Of a DNA stretch of 64,000 nt, positions 9,041 to 18,811 are shown in pieces (within the stretch, counting starts at the first letter, position 1; every line of letters starts with the position of its first letter). The translations under genes and the position numbers were made by a program. Below the pieces are notes generated by a model that worked only from the letters and a program-made list of their open reading frames with translations, was not told the DNA's origin and searched no databases. Where the stretch lies: positions 1 to 64,000 of the forward strand of contig JAEYRX010000051.1 in NCBI GenBank assembly GCA_023435225.1, read 5' to 3'. This DNA is from Bacillota bacterium (GTDB lineage: Bacteria > Bacillota > UBA4882 > UBA8346).

Positions 9041-10263
9041 TCGAATCCCTTCTTTTTGATTCTTTCAAGCCGATTAATTAACTCTATACAAGCGCGCCCA
9101 TTATGATAAGGACATTTCCATTGGCCAACTTTATGGCGTCTTTTATCCGGCACACCGTCACGATTAACCTGCCAAAACCATTCGCCATGAGTCTTATCAA
9201 TTAAATATCGATTAATGTATTGCCATATTTCATACGTTGTTTTCAAAAAGTGATTATACCCACTCAATTCATAAGCGTTCAAAAAACCAACTAATGCTTC
9301 AGCCTGTACCCACCATACTTTATAAAAATCTTTTGGAACACCATTTTCCGCCTCATTAAATAAGCCGCCAAATTCGGCATCAAGGCCTTCTTCATAAATT
9401 TTTTGAGCCATATTGATTGAGATCTCTTTCACCATGCTAATTATGGCGGGTTTTTTTAAAACAATTGCAGTTTCATATAAAAGCCAGCTTCCTTCAATGT
9501 CATGCCCAAATGAAATATCATTGGACTTAGAATTCCAAGCTTCATCAAAAAATAGCTTGAAATGACCCGTATCCGGGTTTACAATCCGGTCAATAAATAC
9601 AATTAGTAACTCTCGTAAACTATTTCGTAATTCTTCACTATCCCAAACCCGCAATAAATTAGTGTAAGCTTCCATCAAATGCAAATGAGTATTCATTGAC
9701 TTTTTTTCATTGGGATCCGTTACGCTTAACCGGGAATCATCAAATAAGGCCCAATCCCGGGAAAAAGCTTCAAAATATCCCTTATAAAGTTTATCATGAG
9801 CGTATTTTTCAATAAGTGAATATAACCGGACCGCCAATTTTAGACTTACCTCTAACCCGGTTGCCCGGTAATACTCTGAAAGCCCATAGATACCAAAAGC
9901 CAAATTATAAACTTGCTTCCGTGAATCAACAACTTTACCCTGCGAGTTTACGGTAAAGTACAAACCTTCATATTCGGCATCCCAGAAATATTGTTTCAAA
10001 AAATCAAATGCCCGATTAGCAATGGTTAGATAATTCTCATCACTAAATTGCCGATAAGCGGAGGCAAACGTCCATAAAATACGGGAATTTAAAATGCTCC
10101 CTTTTTCAGCATTACGATTAACCTGAAGATCATAGGAGATCTCCCCATAAAAACCGCCCCTCCGGTGATCGACAGCCTGATTAATCCAAAAAGGAAGGAG
10201 TCTCCCGGTTAATTCATTTTGAATCTCATTTTTAAAATGCTGAATAGTTTCTAATGGTAACAT
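9037..10263 (-). CDS. AGE-family epimerase, cellobiose 2-epimerase type
   Basis: The 408-aa protein belongs to the (alpha/alpha)6-barrel N-acylglucosamine 2-epimerase superfamily. The block GGFYGEISYDLQ...KGSILNSRILWTFASAYR is characteristic of cellobiose 2-epimerase, which converts the reducing-end glucose or mannose of beta-1,4-disaccharides. Other pieces typical of the family are HLHLMEAYTNLLRVW and a Trp-rich C-terminal QVNRDGVP region. Next to a GH130 phosphorylase the likely role is to convert beta-1,4-mannobiose to mannosyl-glucose. The start ATG has AGGG six bases upstream. The epimerase class is well supported; the substrate is inferred. Confidence 0.85.
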   Translation of the reverse strand: MLPLETIQHFKNEIQNELTGRLLPFWINQAVDHRRGGFYGEISYDLQVNRNAEKGSILNSRILWTFASAYRQFSDENYLTIANRAFDFLKQYFWDAEYEGLYFTVNSQGKVVDSRKQVYNLAFGIYGLSEYYRATGLEVSLKLAVRLYSLIEKYAHDKLYKGYFEAFSRDWALFDDSRLSVTDPNEKKSMNTHLHLMEAYTNLLRVWDSEELRNSLRELLIVFIDRIVNPDTGHFKLFFDEAWNSKSNDISFGHDIEGSWLLYETAIVLKKPAIISMVKEISINMAQKIYEEGLDAEFGGLFNEAENGVPKDFYKVWWVQAEALVGFLNAYELSGYNHFLKTTYEIWQYINRYLIDKTHGEWFWQVNRDGVPDKRRHKVGQWKCPYHNGRACIELINRLERIKKKGFE

Positions 10264-10318
10264 TTTAACCCTAAATACCTTCCGTTTTAATGATACCTGA
10301 TAAAACAGGAAATAAAGC

Positions 10319-11188
10319 CTATTTCAAATCGGCAATATTGATACCCCGTTCCAAGTAACGTTGTCCGATAAAATAAATAATTATAGTGGGGATTAAAGCA
10401 ATTACTATTGCTGCTAGTTCTACCGTATATTCAACCCGGGTTGGACCGGTAAAAAACAACAGTCCTAACGGTAAAGTATAAAATTTATTGCTGGATAGGT
10501 AAATCAATGGGTTCCAGACATCTTTCCAACTAAATAGAAATGCAAACAAACCTGCTACCATCAATGCCGGTTTGGTCTGCGGCAAGATAATCCGGAAAAA
10601 GACAGTGAAAGTATTTGCTCCATCAATCATGGCCGATTCGTCCAAATCTTTTGGCAGACTCATCATAAACTGCCGGATTAGAAAAATATTAAAAGCAGAG
10701 CCGAAAAAATGTGGGATAAGCAATGGTTTAAAACTATTTACAAAGCCAATCTTTGAATAGAAGATAAACAATGGTATCTGGGTAACTTGGATCGGCAGCA
10801 TAATACTGGCAATAATTATTATGAAAATAGTTTCCCGGCCTTTAAACTCAAAGCGTGACAAACCATACGCTACCAAAGCTGAGCTAAATACCGACAGCAA
10901 CATTTGCGCCGTTGCCAACCAAATACTATTCCATAAGTAAAGAAAAAGGGGAACCGTTTGTAACGCTTTTAAATAATTTTCAAAATGTAACGGCCAGGGG
11001 AACCAAACCTTGAGAAAATCCGTATCGTAATATTGGCCCATATTTTTTAATGATGATGCAAATAACCATATAAATGGAATAATAATTAAAATAATGTAAG
11101 TAATTAAAAACGTTTGAGCAAGTACCCGACCCCACTTAATCTCCTGATGAGGTTTTTCAAATTCATTATTCATACTATAATTATCCAT
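10319..11188 (-). CDS. Carbohydrate ABC transporter permease, MalG type
   Basis: This 289-aa inner-membrane permease has six predicted helices. The EAA loop reads DESAMIDGANTFTVFFRIILP, where the coupling helix contacts the ATPase. It partners with the permease encoded just upstream and with the sugar-binding protein. No ATPase gene is in the operon, so a shared MsmK/UgpC-type ATPase elsewhere in the genome would have to energise it. AAGGATGG lies before the start codon. Confidence 0.92.
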   Translation of the reverse strand: MDNYSMNNEFEKPHQEIKWGRVLAQTFLITYIILIIIPFIWLFASSLKNMGQYYDTDFLKVWFPWPLHFENYLKALQTVPLFLYLWNSIWLATAQMLLSVFSSALVAYGLSRFEFKGRETIFIIIIASIMLPIQVTQIPLFIFYSKIGFVNSFKPLLIPHFFGSAFNIFLIRQFMMSLPKDLDESAMIDGANTFTVFFRIILPQTKPALMVAGLFAFLFSWKDVWNPLIYLSSNKFYTLPLGLLFFTGPTRVEYTVELAAIVIALIPTIIIYFIGQRYLERGINIADLK

Positions 11189-11224
11189 TCCGGTACCATC
11201 CTTTCCACAGAATTCACCTTGAGT

Positions 11225-12145
11225 TTAACTATCTTGTTGAGTAGTCCAGTTTTTACGTAAAATTCTGAGGATAATAAAAGTAAATATTAGTCCGATTGCA
11301 AAAACCACCCAACCAACAGCCGAGGCCTCTCCCATATGCCAATTGCGGAATCCCAGAAGGTATAAATAGTAAATAAGCGTTCCCAAAGCATCATTGATTC
11401 CCATAGTCGTATGTTGTGAGCCTCCCAGATTAGCCAAGGCAATTGGAATATCAAATATTTGTAACGCGTAGATCAAGCCGGTTACTGTTTGAAAGAAGAT
11501 TACCGGCCCTAATAAAGGAATGGTAATATGAAACAGGCGCCGGAACCAACCGGCCCCGTCAATTTCCGCAGCTTCGTAATATGTTTTGGAAATACTTTTA
11601 ATCCCAGCCAAAAAAATTATCATGCAAGCACCAATAAACCAAAAATTCGTAATAATTACCACCCAAATTGCACTGGATGGATTATCCAACCAACGGACAC
11701 CTTTAAAACCAAATAACGATATAATAATATTAATCAATCCATAATCCAAACCGCCAAAAATCGGACGCATCATCATTCCGAATGCTACCGGCACTACTAA
11801 ATTTGGGAGATAAAAAATGGTCCGGTAAATACGGGCGCCTTTAAGATTTTCAGCTAAAAGAGCAGCGATAAAAAGTCCCAAGCTAATACCTAACCCCATA
11901 CTAAAAAGCATAAATAGAAAAGTATTTTTTATTGAAATCATGAAACGGGGATCTGTTAGTAAAGATTGATAATTAACTAAACCGATATACTTCGGCTTAC
12001 TCAACATATCCCACTTATGTAGACTGATAAAAAAAGAATAAATGATTGGAAAAGCCTGAAAACATATGAACCCGATAATCCACGGTATGATATAAACATA
12101 ACCCATCCGGTTTCTTTTAGCTAATAACTGACTCTCTCCGGCCAT
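11225..12145 (-). CDS. Carbohydrate ABC transporter permease, MalF type
   Basis: This 306-aa permease carries the EAA motif YEAAEIDGAGWFRRLFHITIPLL. The frame could begin at 12163, but the bases there are the ribosome binding site itself. ATG 12145, with GGAGG seven bases upstream (12153-12157), is the better start and gives MAGESQLLAKRNR. It forms a heterodimer with the MalG-type subunit and receives sugar from the upstream-encoded binding protein. Confidence 0.92.
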   Translation of the reverse strand: MAGESQLLAKRNRMGYVYIIPWIIGFICFQAFPIIYSFFISLHKWDMLSKPKYIGLVNYQSLLTDPRFMISIKNTFLFMLFSMGLGISLGLFIAALLAENLKGARIYRTIFYLPNLVVPVAFGMMMRPIFGGLDYGLINIIISLFGFKGVRWLDNPSSAIWVVIITNFWFIGACMIIFLAGIKSISKTYYEAAEIDGAGWFRRLFHITIPLLGPVIFFQTVTGLIYALQIFDIPIALANLGGSQHTTMGINDALGTLIYYLYLLGFRNWHMGEASAVGWVVFAIGLIFTFIILRILRKNWTTQQDS

Positions 12146-12192
12146 GAAACTACCTCCTAACAAACACTTTTCCCGAAAAAATTATAATACCA

Positions 12193-12218
12193 GAGTCAGT
12201 GGAATTAACCACTGACTC
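12193..12218 (-). promoter_or_regulatory. Intercistronic hairpin between binding-protein and permease genes
   Basis: A perfect 10-bp stem GAGTCAGTGG / CCACTGACTC with a 6-base loop lies between the sugar-binding protein stop and the permease start, with no U-tract. Such hairpins protect the upstream mRNA and let the binding protein be made in excess. That role is inferred. Confidence 0.7.
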
Positions 12219-12234
12219 CAAATATTAGGTAAGC

Positions 12235-13497
12235 TTAATATTCAATATTGGCAATAATTTCGTTGCCTTGATCTTCGATTCGCTTGGCCGCTTCAGCTGG
12301 AGTGATTCTTAAGGCGGTCAAATCCATAACCGTCTGTTCGGTTAAAGTGATTAAGTCATTAGTCGGAACCATTGGTCCGGTAATGACATATGGTAATTCA
12401 CTAAAGAAAGCATCCATAATCTCCGGTGGATAACCATAAGGATTTTCTTTCTTGGCAGCATCAAAATATTTTTTGTTGGCTGGAAGGTCACCGGTTTTGG
12501 TGAATTCTAATTGACCATCGCCGCACATCCATTTAATAAATCTCCAGGCTGCCTTGGGGTTTTTACAATTTTTAGAGATAGCCAGAAAATTAACATAACC
12601 GCGATTAGCCCGTTTCTTACCCATGAACAATGGGGCGGTACCAAATTTCATATTTTTTTCTTTAAGCGGACCTAGAGCCCAAGGACCGGATTGCATAATT
12701 GCGACTTTTCCGGTAGCTACGGCAGAGTCCGGCGAACCGAAAGCGCCTTCCCAATCGTCTTCCCAGGGAGGGATAACTTCTTTTTCAACCAGTGTTCTTA
12801 AGTATTGAAGTCCGGCAATCCCATTGGCATCATTGATTAATATCTTTTTAGGTTTAGTGTAATTATCTATGTATTTGCCGCCGGCTTGAACTACTAGCGA
12901 TTCCCAAATCTCTCTTTTATGGAAATTAGCAGCGTATTGCACTATTTTACCATCTTTTTTAATAGTCAATTTAGAGCCTAGTTTAAGAAACTCATCCCAA
13001 GTTAATGGTTTATTAGTGCTCGGATAAGGAACACCGGCTTTATCAAACATATCTTTGTTATAAATCATAGCCCGTACTCCGGCCCCAACCGGCATACCGT
13101 AAATCTTTTTACCAACCAAGACTGCAGCTTTAGTTCCTTCCTGCATTTCACCTAATAATTTTGCTGCACCCGGTAATCTAGTCATCTCATACAAAGCGCC
13201 TCTTGATACATACTGGGCGGAATGTTGATGAGAAAAGGAAATTATATCAGCCGCACTGCCACCGATAATCGTAGTTTGCAGTTTATTCCAGTAAGGATCC
13301 CAGGGGAGAAAATCGGTTACGATTTTAATATCGGGATTTTCTTTCATAAATAAGTCAGCCAATCTCTGAAAGTCTCTGGCCTCTTGTGTTCCGGCCCATC
13401 TGGTATAAGTAATAGTGGTTACTTTTGGAGCGGCCGAAACCGTCACTGATACTACAATCATTAATACTAAACAAATTAATAGTATTTTGTTTCTCAC
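12235..13497 (-). CDS. Extracellular sugar-binding protein of an ABC transporter
   Basis: A 420-aa family 1 solute-binding protein. Residues 1-22 are a signal peptide ending VTVSAAP with no lipobox cysteine, so it should be released as a soluble protein rather than lipidated. The mature N-terminus TTITYTRWAGTQEARDFQRL and the later ANRGYVNFLAISKNCKNPKA segment are typical. The start is GTG with GGAGGAG upstream. It is the second gene of the mannoside operon, 130 bases after the GH130 gene. The likely ligand is a beta-mannooligosaccharide, inferred from the neighbouring enzymes. Confidence 0.9.
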   Translation of the reverse strand: MRNKILLICLVLMIVVSVTVSAAPKVTTITYTRWAGTQEARDFQRLADLFMKENPDIKIVTDFLPWDPYWNKLQTTIIGGSAADIISFSHQHSAQYVSRGALYEMTRLPGAAKLLGEMQEGTKAAVLVGKKIYGMPVGAGVRAMIYNKDMFDKAGVPYPSTNKPLTWDEFLKLGSKLTIKKDGKIVQYAANFHKREIWESLVVQAGGKYIDNYTKPKKILINDANGIAGLQYLRTLVEKEVIPPWEDDWEGAFGSPDSAVATGKVAIMQSGPWALGPLKEKNMKFGTAPLFMGKKRANRGYVNFLAISKNCKNPKAAWRFIKWMCGDGQLEFTKTGDLPANKKYFDAAKKENPYGYPPEIMDAFFSELPYVITGPMVPTNDLITLTEQTVMDLTALRITPAEAAKRIEDQGNEIIANIEY

Positions 13498-13628
13498 TAA
13501 ACTACTCCTCCTCTACTTTTCATTTTAATAAGCCGATATCTTATTTTGGTATTAAACCCCCTCCTTTCAATATTTCGTTTTAAGCAGGTTAATTTGTAAC
13601 TAAAATAAGATAGATGTTATAAGTGATT

Positions 13629-14657
13629 TTAAAGTGAGTTTTCTTTAATATAATTTATTAACTCATCTACCTGTGCAAATGCCAAACAAGTTACCGTATC
13701 GGCTCCTCCGTAATAAATTGCAATCCGCCCGGTTGGAGCATCATACAAAGCGGCACAAGGGAATACTACGTTTGGAACATCACCCACACATTCATATAAG
13801 GTCTGGGGAGATAAGATATAAGGAGCAGTCCGCTTAATAACTTTCCACGGTTCATACAAATCAAGTAATGCCGCTCCGGCACTATATACAAAACCATTAC
13901 AAGAAGTTAAAACTCCATGATAAATCATCAGCCAACCTTCGGTCGTTTCAATCGGGATTGGTCCGGCTCCGATTTTGGTTGATTGCCATCCTTCGGTAGG
14001 TTTCATTACCAGGCGATGACATCCCCAATGAATCATATCCGGACTCTCACTATAAAAAATATCACCAAATGGAGTATGTCCGTTATCACTAGGACGGCTC
14101 AGCATTGCATATTTGCCTTTTATTTTTCGTGGTAATAAAACACCGTTTCGGTTAAAGGGTAAAAAGGCGTTCTCGATCTGATAGAATTCTTTAAAATCAT
14201 AGGTATAACCGACTCCAATGGTAGGGTATCCCTTATACCCGTTACACCAGGTAATATAATACCGGTCCTCCAGAAAACAAACCCGGGGGTCGTATCTTCC
14301 GTAGGTAAATTCTTTTATATCTTCATTATCACAGAGAAAAGAGATTGGTTCAGCCGAAATTCCCCAATTAATACCGTCTTCACTTTCACCCCGATGGATT
14401 TGCATCCGGCGTCGTTTATCATCACATCGAAAAACTCCGGCGAATTTTTCCTTAAAAGGAACTACAGCACTGTTAAAGATACTGTTTGAAGTAGAAGTTA
14501 AATTGCGGGGAATAATGGGATTGCGAGCCGAGCGCCAAACTAAATCATTACATCCGGCCGGTCTTTCTTCCCAAGGAATATTAGGAAGCCCGGGTCCGAT
14601 AATTATCGGTTTTTGTAATTGATCGCCGGGAAAATCAGTCTTTTTCATTTCCAACAT
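13629..14657 (-). CDS. GH130 beta-mannoside phosphorylase
   Basis: A 342-aa five-bladed propeller enzyme that would phosphorolyse a beta-mannoside to mannose 1-phosphate. Seen: the YDPRV block with the proposed catalytic Asp, WCNGYKG, LSRPSDNGHTPFGDI, and the C-terminal phosphate-binding YHG and YYGGAD pieces. The longer frame to 14708 runs into an operator-like palindrome. ATG 14657, with GGAG eight bases upstream, fits the usual size. With the 2-epimerase downstream it could be 4-O-beta-mannosyl-glucose phosphorylase or a mannooligosaccharide phosphorylase; I cannot separate these by eye. It is the first gene of the operon. Confidence 0.88.
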   Translation of the reverse strand: MLEMKKTDFPGDQLQKPIIIGPGLPNIPWEERPAGCNDLVWRSARNPIIPRNLTSTSNSIFNSAVVPFKEKFAGVFRCDDKRRRMQIHRGESEDGINWGISAEPISFLCDNEDIKEFTYGRYDPRVCFLEDRYYITWCNGYKGYPTIGVGYTYDFKEFYQIENAFLPFNRNGVLLPRKIKGKYAMLSRPSDNGHTPFGDIFYSESPDMIHWGCHRLVMKPTEGWQSTKIGAGPIPIETTEGWLMIYHGVLTSCNGFVYSAGAALLDLYEPWKVIKRTAPYILSPQTLYECVGDVPNVVFPCAALYDAPTGRIAIYYGGADTVTCLAFAQVDELINYIKENSL

Positions 14658-14711
14658 ATAAGTCACTCCTAAGCTGATATTTGAGGGATTGTATAAAAAA
14701 TCCTTCATTTA

Positions 14712-14999
14712 CTAAACCGGTATACTAATTATATTACAACAATGTTAGAATAGCAATAATATCTTAATGAAAGAAATCGATAATATACAATTTCCTCTTC
14801 TAACTGCTGTTTGTTATTGTTATAAGACTGTTTAAAAATATTTTTGCAACAATAGTCATATGTAAACCGTTTTCTTAATAAATTTAATACTATTCTATTA
14901 AAAAATGTTTCTTTGGAAACTGCAGAATCAATATTAATAGTCTCTGTTTGCTCCTAAAATCGATTTGTTGATTTAAATCAACAAACTAAAACGGTTTAG
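14712..14999 (-). promoter_or_regulatory. Upstream region of the mannoside operon with three LacI-like operator sequences
   Basis: The 378-base gap before the GH130 gene contains CTAAACCGGTATAC (14712-14725), GTAAACCGTTTTCT (14862-14875) and CTAAAACGGTTTAG (14986-14999). All three approach the dyad CTAAAMCGKTTTAG with a central CG, as in LacI-family operators. A separate 22-bp perfect palindrome (14964-14985, TTTGTTGATTT and its complement) adjoins the last. The LacI regulator of the operon is the natural ligand, by inference. Confidence 0.45.
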
Positions 15000-15035
15000 C
15001 AAAGCGATACTCTTTATACTCCATTTTTGTGGGAC

Positions 15036-15392
15036 CTATGAGTAAATCCGCAACTGTTCATTAACGATCTTCACTAGCTCAGCAATAAACTTTCCGATAA
15101 TCGGCAGATTTAAACTGGCTAACCGTGATAACAATACTATAAACAGGCTGGCTATGATAGTAAGTCCAATGGCAATACCGAACCCGCGGGCTAATCCACT
15201 TAAGAAATTCAAAAAAATCAACCGCACCGGGTTCTGAATCAACTGCATAAACTCTGCCAGATTGGCCCGCTCTAGCTTACTTTCAACTTCATTCAGCTTT
15301 TTAAAAAGCGCTTTTGCTTGACGACGTTTTAAAATAACAGCCACCTCTTGGAAAAATCGATACATGAACAACCAAATAATTGACAACAACAT
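15036..15392 (-). CDS. Small membrane protein, DUF5665-like
   Basis: A 118-aa protein with a charged amphipathic middle (RRQAKALFKKLNEVESKLER) and a hydrophobic C-terminal half carrying one membrane segment (GFGIAIGLTIIASLFIVLL), ending IIGKFIAELVKIVNEQL. This layout matches DUF5665 proteins of Firmicutes, which have no known function. The start is uncertain: ATG 15392 has only a weak AGGATGA before it, and ATG 15365 is the alternative. It is encoded downstream of ileS, behind a terminator. Confidence 0.6.
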   Translation of the reverse strand: MLLSIIWLFMYRFFQEVAVILKRRQAKALFKKLNEVESKLERANLAEFMQLIQNPVRLIFLNFLSGLARGFGIAIGLTIIASLFIVLLSRLASLNLPIIGKFIAELVKIVNEQLRIYS

Positions 15393-15463
15393 TCATCCTA
15401 TATAGCTTTCCAATGTTCAGCTTTTACTAATCTTGTTTACGTGATTTACCCGATTTTTCATAA

Positions 15464-15498
15464 AAAAATTCACCCCCTGTAATTGGAAGTGAATTTTT
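15464..15498 (-). terminator. Terminator downstream of ileS
   Basis: A 10-bp stem AAAAATTCAC / GTGAATTTTT is followed on the minus strand by a run of T. It lies between ileS and the DUF5665 gene. The flanking 15530-15610 holds another short-word repeat of the GACTCCTGGCTCCTGA type. Confidence 0.7.
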
Positions 15499-15632
15499 AT
15501 ATCTCTAAGAACTTATGGAATAGGAATTCGGAAGCCCCATAAAAACATACTTTGGTCAAAGTCTATCCCAAAGATTTCTTCTGACTCCTGGCTCCTGACC
15601 CCTGTATTCTAATCTTAAAATATAGGCCCTAA

Positions 15633-18600
15633 TTATTGCCCAGCTTTCACGACCTTAATAAATGCCTCATGACCATTGATGTCCCACTTTTCAAATCCTT
15701 CACCGATTTGTTCCAAACGATTGACGGAAACAGCCAGTGTTTCTTCAGCCACATATTTTTCGAAGTTCTTCAGCGCCGTTGCCACTTCATCGTCAGCCAC
15801 ATAAGTTAACTCAATCCGATCGGTCAATTCAAACCCGGCATTTTTCCGCATATTCTGTACTTTCGATACTACTTCCCGGGCAAAGCCTTCCTGAATTAGC
15901 TCCGGAGTTATAGCAGTATTGAGAATCACATAGTTATCCCGGCCCATCTCAACCGTATAACCACCCTCTTCATTGGTCCGGATATCTACGTCTTCTTCTT
16001 TCAAACTAACCGGAGTTCCGTTAACGGTAATGTTAAGCTCCCCGTTTTCCCGCAAAGTCTTTACTAGTTTAGCAGCGTCTTCCTTTGCCAGTTCCGCTTC
16101 AATTCCTTTTAATAACTGGCCGTACTTGGGTCCCAATACCTTAAAGTTGGGTTTAACAATATAGGAGACATACTCGTCGGGATTGGCCACATATTTTATA
16201 GCTTTAACATTTAACTCTTCTTTGACTAAATCCTCAGTCGCCGTTAAAACCTTTTGCCGTTTTTGATCTACCAAAATCTCCGCTAAAGGCTGTCTAACCT
16301 TAATCTGCACTTTATTGCGGGCCGCTCTTCCCAAAGAAACCAGATCAATAACCAAGCCCATATGCTCTTCCAAGTCAGGTTTAATATACTCTTCCTTGGC
16401 TTGAGGATAAAGCTCCACATGAACAGAGCAAAGTTTCTTTGAATCAGAAATTAGATTTTGATAAATCTCTTCAGCCATATAAGGTGCAAATGGAGCAATC
16501 AACCTGGCGACATCCAGCAATACCTCCCAAAGAGTCCGGTAAACGGACTTTTTATTATTGTCCATCTCCGAAGCCCAGAAACGTTCCCGGGTCCGCCGTA
16601 CATACCAGTTGGAAACATCGTCAATCACAAATGATTGAATCGCCCGGACCACTCTGGTCAACTCGAATGATTCCATATCCGAACGGACCGACTTAACTAA
16701 AGAATTAAGCCGGGAAATAATCCAGCGATCAATCTCTTCCCGCTCATTTACCGGTATTTCATAAGCAGCGGGATCCGCTTTGTCGATATTGGCATATAAA
16801 GTAAAGAATGAATAAACATTCTGTAACGTACCGAAGAATTTGGCAAAGACCTCTTTTACTCCATCCTCGTCAAAACGAGTAGGAGTCCAGGGCGGCGATA
16901 CCGCCAACAGATACCACCGGGTAGCATCGGCGCCGTATTTTTCCAATAAACTCCAGGGTTCAACCGCATTTCCTCGTGATTTGGACATTTTTTGCCCGTT
17001 TTTATCCAAGACCAAGTCATTAACCATTACATTCTTATAAGCCGGCCGTCCGGATAAGAAGACGGAGATCGACAGCAAGGAATAAAACCAGCCTCTGGTT
17101 TGGTCAATTCCTTCGCAGATAAAATCAGCCGGGAAAAGCTCCGGGAAATTATCCTTATTCTCAAAAGGATAATGCCATTGTGCATAGGGCATCGCCCCGG
17201 AATCAAACCAGCAGTCAATTACTTCCGAAGTCCGGCTCATTCTGCCGCCGCATTCGCATTTCAAATGGACCTCATCAATATAGGGACGATGCAGCTCGAT
17301 TGTTTGCGGGTCAACCTTTTCAATAGCCCTTTCGGCCAGTTCCTGCCTTGAGCCAACCGAAGTCAACTTGGAACAGGATTCACATTTCCAGATATTCAAC
17401 GGAGTTCCCCAGTAACGGTCCCTTGATAGTGACCAGTCAATCATATTCTCCAACCAATTGCCAAAACGCCCTTTACCGACATGTTCCGGGAACCAATTGA
17501 TCTGCTTATTGCAGGCAATCATCTGGTCTTTGTATTTAGTAGTAGCAATATACCAAGATTTCCGCCCGTAATATAACAACGGAGTATCGCAACGCCAGCA
17601 ATATGGATATGAGTGAGTTAGCCGCTCTTTGGAAAAAAGTTTACCTTCCGCTTTCAAATAGCGGGTAATATCAAGATCCGCCTCCCGGACAAAACGCCCG
17701 GCCCACGGAGTAACTTCCGCAGTGAATTTACCTTCCTTATCTACCGGTTGTAGGAAAGGTAAATCATTCTTTTTGCCCAATTGATAATCGTCTTCACCAA
17801 AGGCCGGCGCTATATGAACGATTCCGGAACCATCCTCAGTGGAGACAAAATCGGCTCCATACACCTTAAAGGCATTGACTCCGGCTTTTACAAACGGTAG
17901 TAATTGTTCATAACTTATCCCAATTAAGTCGGAACCTTTCATCTCCGCCAAAATCTCGGTTTCTTTCCCTAAAACCGCATCCACTCTCTCCTTTACCATA
18001 ATATATATCGCATCATCATCAGCCCGCTTGGCTTTTACATAGGTAATTTCCGGATTTACCGCTAAAGCTACGTTGGACGGCAGAGTCCACGGTGTAGTTG
18101 TCCAAACTAAAAAGTATTCCCCTTCTTTACCGCTGACTTTCATCCGGACATAAATGGAATCGATGGTTTCATCCTTATAACCAAGTGAAACTTCATGGGA
18201 AGCCAACGGGGTCCCGCAACGGGAACAATAAGGCATAATCTTATGGCCTTCATAAATTAATCCCTTATCGAAATATTGTTTCAAAATCCACCAGGCGGTT
18301 TCAATATAGTTATTATCAAGAGTTATATAGGGATGGTCCATATCAATCCAGTAACCGATCCGCTCGGTCATCCGCCGCCACTCTTTCTCATAAGTGAAGA
18401 CCGACTCCCGGCACTTTTTGTTAAATGGCTCAATGCCATAAGCCTCAATCTCCGGTTTGGATGAGATCCCCAGTTGTTTTTCCACCTCGATCTCAACCGG
18501 CAGTCCATGAGTATCCCAACCGGCTTTACGATGCACTTGATAACCTTGCATTGTTTTAAACCGGCAAACCGTATCTTTTAAGGTCCGGGCCAATACGTGA

Positions 18601-18776
18601 TGGATACCCGGTTTTCCATTAGCAGTCGGCGGGCCTTCATAAAAAATAAACCGGGGCGAACCTTCCCGTTCGGTTACGCTTCGTTCGGGAATTTTCTCCG
18701 TTTGCCAGTAATTGAGGATCTCCTCCTCTCTCTTCTTTACCGGCGCTTTAGTATCAACTTCTTTAAATTGGTGCAT
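15633..18776 (-). CDS. ileS: Isoleucyl-tRNA synthetase, type 2 (eukaryote-like form)
   Basis: A 1047-aa class I synthetase that charges tRNA-Ile. The HIGH-box region reads PTANGKPGIHHVLART (about residue 50), and the KMSKS loop is QKMSKSRGN (about residue 600). The editing domain lies between them, with the anticodon-binding domain and a long C-terminal extension after. Length and HIGH-box form point to the type 2 enzyme, the class that often tolerates mupirocin. GGAAGGGG precedes the ATG. An isoleucine T-box lies about 1 kb upstream on the same strand with a methyltransferase-like gene between, so ileS is probably controlled by uncharged tRNA-Ile through read-through of that gene. Confidence 0.95.
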   Translation of the reverse strand: MHQFKEVDTKAPVKKREEEILNYWQTEKIPERSVTEREGSPRFIFYEGPPTANGKPGIHHVLARTLKDTVCRFKTMQGYQVHRKAGWDTHGLPVEIEVEKQLGISSKPEIEAYGIEPFNKKCRESVFTYEKEWRRMTERIGYWIDMDHPYITLDNNYIETAWWILKQYFDKGLIYEGHKIMPYCSRCGTPLASHEVSLGYKDETIDSIYVRMKVSGKEGEYFLVWTTTPWTLPSNVALAVNPEITYVKAKRADDDAIYIMVKERVDAVLGKETEILAEMKGSDLIGISYEQLLPFVKAGVNAFKVYGADFVSTEDGSGIVHIAPAFGEDDYQLGKKNDLPFLQPVDKEGKFTAEVTPWAGRFVREADLDITRYLKAEGKLFSKERLTHSYPYCWRCDTPLLYYGRKSWYIATTKYKDQMIACNKQINWFPEHVGKGRFGNWLENMIDWSLSRDRYWGTPLNIWKCESCSKLTSVGSRQELAERAIEKVDPQTIELHRPYIDEVHLKCECGGRMSRTSEVIDCWFDSGAMPYAQWHYPFENKDNFPELFPADFICEGIDQTRGWFYSLLSISVFLSGRPAYKNVMVNDLVLDKNGQKMSKSRGNAVEPWSLLEKYGADATRWYLLAVSPPWTPTRFDEDGVKEVFAKFFGTLQNVYSFFTLYANIDKADPAAYEIPVNEREEIDRWIISRLNSLVKSVRSDMESFELTRVVRAIQSFVIDDVSNWYVRRTRERFWASEMDNNKKSVYRTLWEVLLDVARLIAPFAPYMAEEIYQNLISDSKKLCSVHVELYPQAKEEYIKPDLEEHMGLVIDLVSLGRAARNKVQIKVRQPLAEILVDQKRQKVLTATEDLVKEELNVKAIKYVANPDEYVSYIVKPNFKVLGPKYGQLLKGIEAELAKEDAAKLVKTLRENGELNITVNGTPVSLKEEDVDIRTNEEGGYTVEMGRDNYVILNTAITPELIQEGFAREVVSKVQNMRKNAGFELTDRIELTYVADDEVATALKNFEKYVAEETLAVSVNRLEQIGEGFEKWDINGHEAFIKVVKAGQ

Positions 18777-18811
18777 GTTTTTCCCCTTCCTGAAATATAA
18801 AAATATTTATT

